A program made the position numbers and the translations under genes. From Proteobacteria bacterium SG_bin6 (GTDB lineage Bacteria; Pseudomonadota; Alphaproteobacteria; Sphingomonadales; Sphingomonadaceae), in the NCBI GenBank assembly GCA_002083435.1, contig LWDJ01000022.1:1-47466 (forward strand): a DNA stretch of 47,466 nt, in the 5' to 3' direction. Shown piece by piece: positions 46,963 to 47,466 of this stretch. Positions within the stretch are counted from its first letter, which is position 1, and every line of letters begins with the position of its first letter. The notes under the pieces are model-generated. The model saw only the letters and a program-made list of their open reading frames with translations. It ran no database searches and was not told the origin of the DNA.

Positions 46963-47254
46963 CCCTTTGAAAATCGCAGTTTTCCGGGATTCCCGGTTGG
47001 CGAAGTGTGACACCTTGCGTGACATTCTGCGTGACAGCAGAGGCGATCGATCGGACGCGTGGGACGGCCTTAACTCGTGCTTGCGAGCGGTGTGGTGGGC
47101 TCCCGCGTTTGTCGATCGCCCCATTGATCGCCCTTTTTTCAGAAAACCCGACAAGCGCTCGACCTGTGAGCTGGCCGTGCCCCATTGGCCCCCGCGGTGC
47201 CAGTCAAAGAGGGGCCTGGCGTAAGAAGCACGATCTGCGGCATTTAGATGTTCG
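46963..47254. other. Non-coding, lower-GC stretch downstream of tRNA-Pro
   Basis: About 290 bp with no convincing gene. Short frames on both strands lack family resemblance and ribosome sites. G+C is visibly lower than in the rest of the window. It contains the GTGACA repeats at 47007-47036 and a direct repeat GATCGCCC near 47110-47135 followed by a T-run. Position after a tRNA suits an integration junction, but no integrase or second att copy is in view. Confidence 0.4.
47007..47036. repeat. Three GTGACA repeats at 12-bp period
   Basis: GTGACA occurs at 47007-47012, 47019-47024 and 47031-47036, exactly 12 bp apart. TGC precedes the second and third copies. The array lies 45 bp after tRNA-Pro. 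It might be a protein-binding array such as arm sites, or a relic of a repetitive coding end; read on the minus strand it gives VTQ-type repeats. Confidence 0.45.
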
Positions 47255-47335
47255 ATGGTGCACTGCCGGTCTTATCTATGGGCGGACCCCATCGGCATTC
47301 TTATCGGGGATCTAATCTGGAGGAAGAGGCTGAAA

Positions 47336-47466
47336 TTGGCGCGAACCATCATCTACACGGTCGACGGCTCTGGGACGCTTACCGCGATGCGACCGGCCGC
47401 GCCGAGAAGTGAGGACTTCATGCAGGCACTTGTCGTGACGTGCTCCCCCGATTGTTACCATTCAGA
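47336..47466 (+). CDS. Possible 5' end of an unknown gene (runs off the window)
   Basis: A frame starting TTG at 47336 is open to the last base and reads ARTIIYTVDGSGTLTAMR and on. A strong ribosome-site-like GGAGGAAGAGG lies at 47319-47329. The frame is also open upstream to 47225, and an ATG at 47255 is an alternative without a ribosome site. No family is recognised. It may be the first gene of an element inserted after tRNA-Pro. Confidence 0.3.
   Translation, partial: MARTIIYTVDGSGTLTAMRPAAPRSEDFMQALVVTCSPDCYHS

Noticed and set aside
47007..47036. GTGACA repeats as a CRISPR array
   Set aside because: Repeat units are only six bases with six-base spacing, far too short for CRISPR, and no cas gene is nearby.

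Overview
The window is GC-rich, densely coded bacterial chromosome. It looks like a sphingomonad-type alphaproteobacterium (Sphingomonadales). The evidence is the ExbB-ExbD-ExbD block, a UPF0262 gene, a cobA/DUF2849/cysI/DUF934 sulfite-reduction block, an arginine succinyltransferase (ast) cluster, RppH, and many ATGA/GTGA stop-start overlaps. No rRNA, CRISPR array, insertion sequence or complete mobile element is visible. One tRNA-Pro lies near the right end.

Layout. 1-1367: TonB energiser genes exbB (partial), exbD, exbD, then a terminator hairpin. 1541-3673 (minus): a chain of overlapping genes, UPF0262, a GH25-like protein, cdd and dcd. 3776-5254: dnaB. 5447-15640 (plus): a three-gene operon encoding a 1831-residue propionyl-CoA synthase (Pcs), a 1241-residue bifunctional malonyl-CoA reductase (Mcr) and acetyl-CoA carboxylase alpha (AccA). 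15724-19361 (minus): siroheme/sulfite-reduction operon with an extra exported protein. 19466-22288 (minus): astD and selO. 22326-27103 (plus): alpha/beta hydrolase, frameshifted GH130-like gene, GT4 glycosyltransferase and a flavin oxidoreductase. 27107-29961: fmt-truA divergent from recR-def. 30170-31291: GST-like protein. 31310-37026 (minus): degenerate histidine kinase, cysQ-like phosphatase, small membrane protein, astB, astA and an M20 hydrolase. 37107-40042: DUF2269 protein, rppH, an HSL-type esterase and a histone-deacetylase-family protein. 40110-43319: korA, a small low-GC membrane-protein gene, korB. 43495-46836: photolyase, HAD hydrolase and MFS transporter. 46886-46962: tRNA-Pro, followed by sparsely coding, lower-GC DNA that may be an island edge.

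The outstanding system is pcs-mcr-accA. Acetyl-CoA carboxylase makes malonyl-CoA, Mcr reduces it through malonate semialdehyde to 3-hydroxypropionate, and Pcs activates, dehydrates and reduces that to propionyl-CoA. This is the first half of the Chloroflexus 3-hydroxypropionate bi-cycle. Both large enzymes have counterparts in related Erythrobacter-type bacteria, so the enzymes are not new. The operon linkage to accA and the physiological role here are the open questions. If propionyl-CoA carboxylase and methylmalonyl-CoA mutase exist elsewhere in the genome, the operon would give a CO2-fixing anaplerotic route from acetyl-CoA to succinyl-CoA. About 25 kb away, korAB could encode a ferredoxin-linked 2-oxoglutarate or other 2-oxoacid oxidoreductase.

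Other points of interest are a roughly 48% GC gene wedged between korA and korB, a histidine-kinase relative lacking its phospho-acceptor histidine, a GH130-like gene broken by a one-base frameshift, and an M20 hydrolase where a desuccinylase might be expected in the ast cluster. All calls come from reading the sequence and remembered family motifs; no database search was run.
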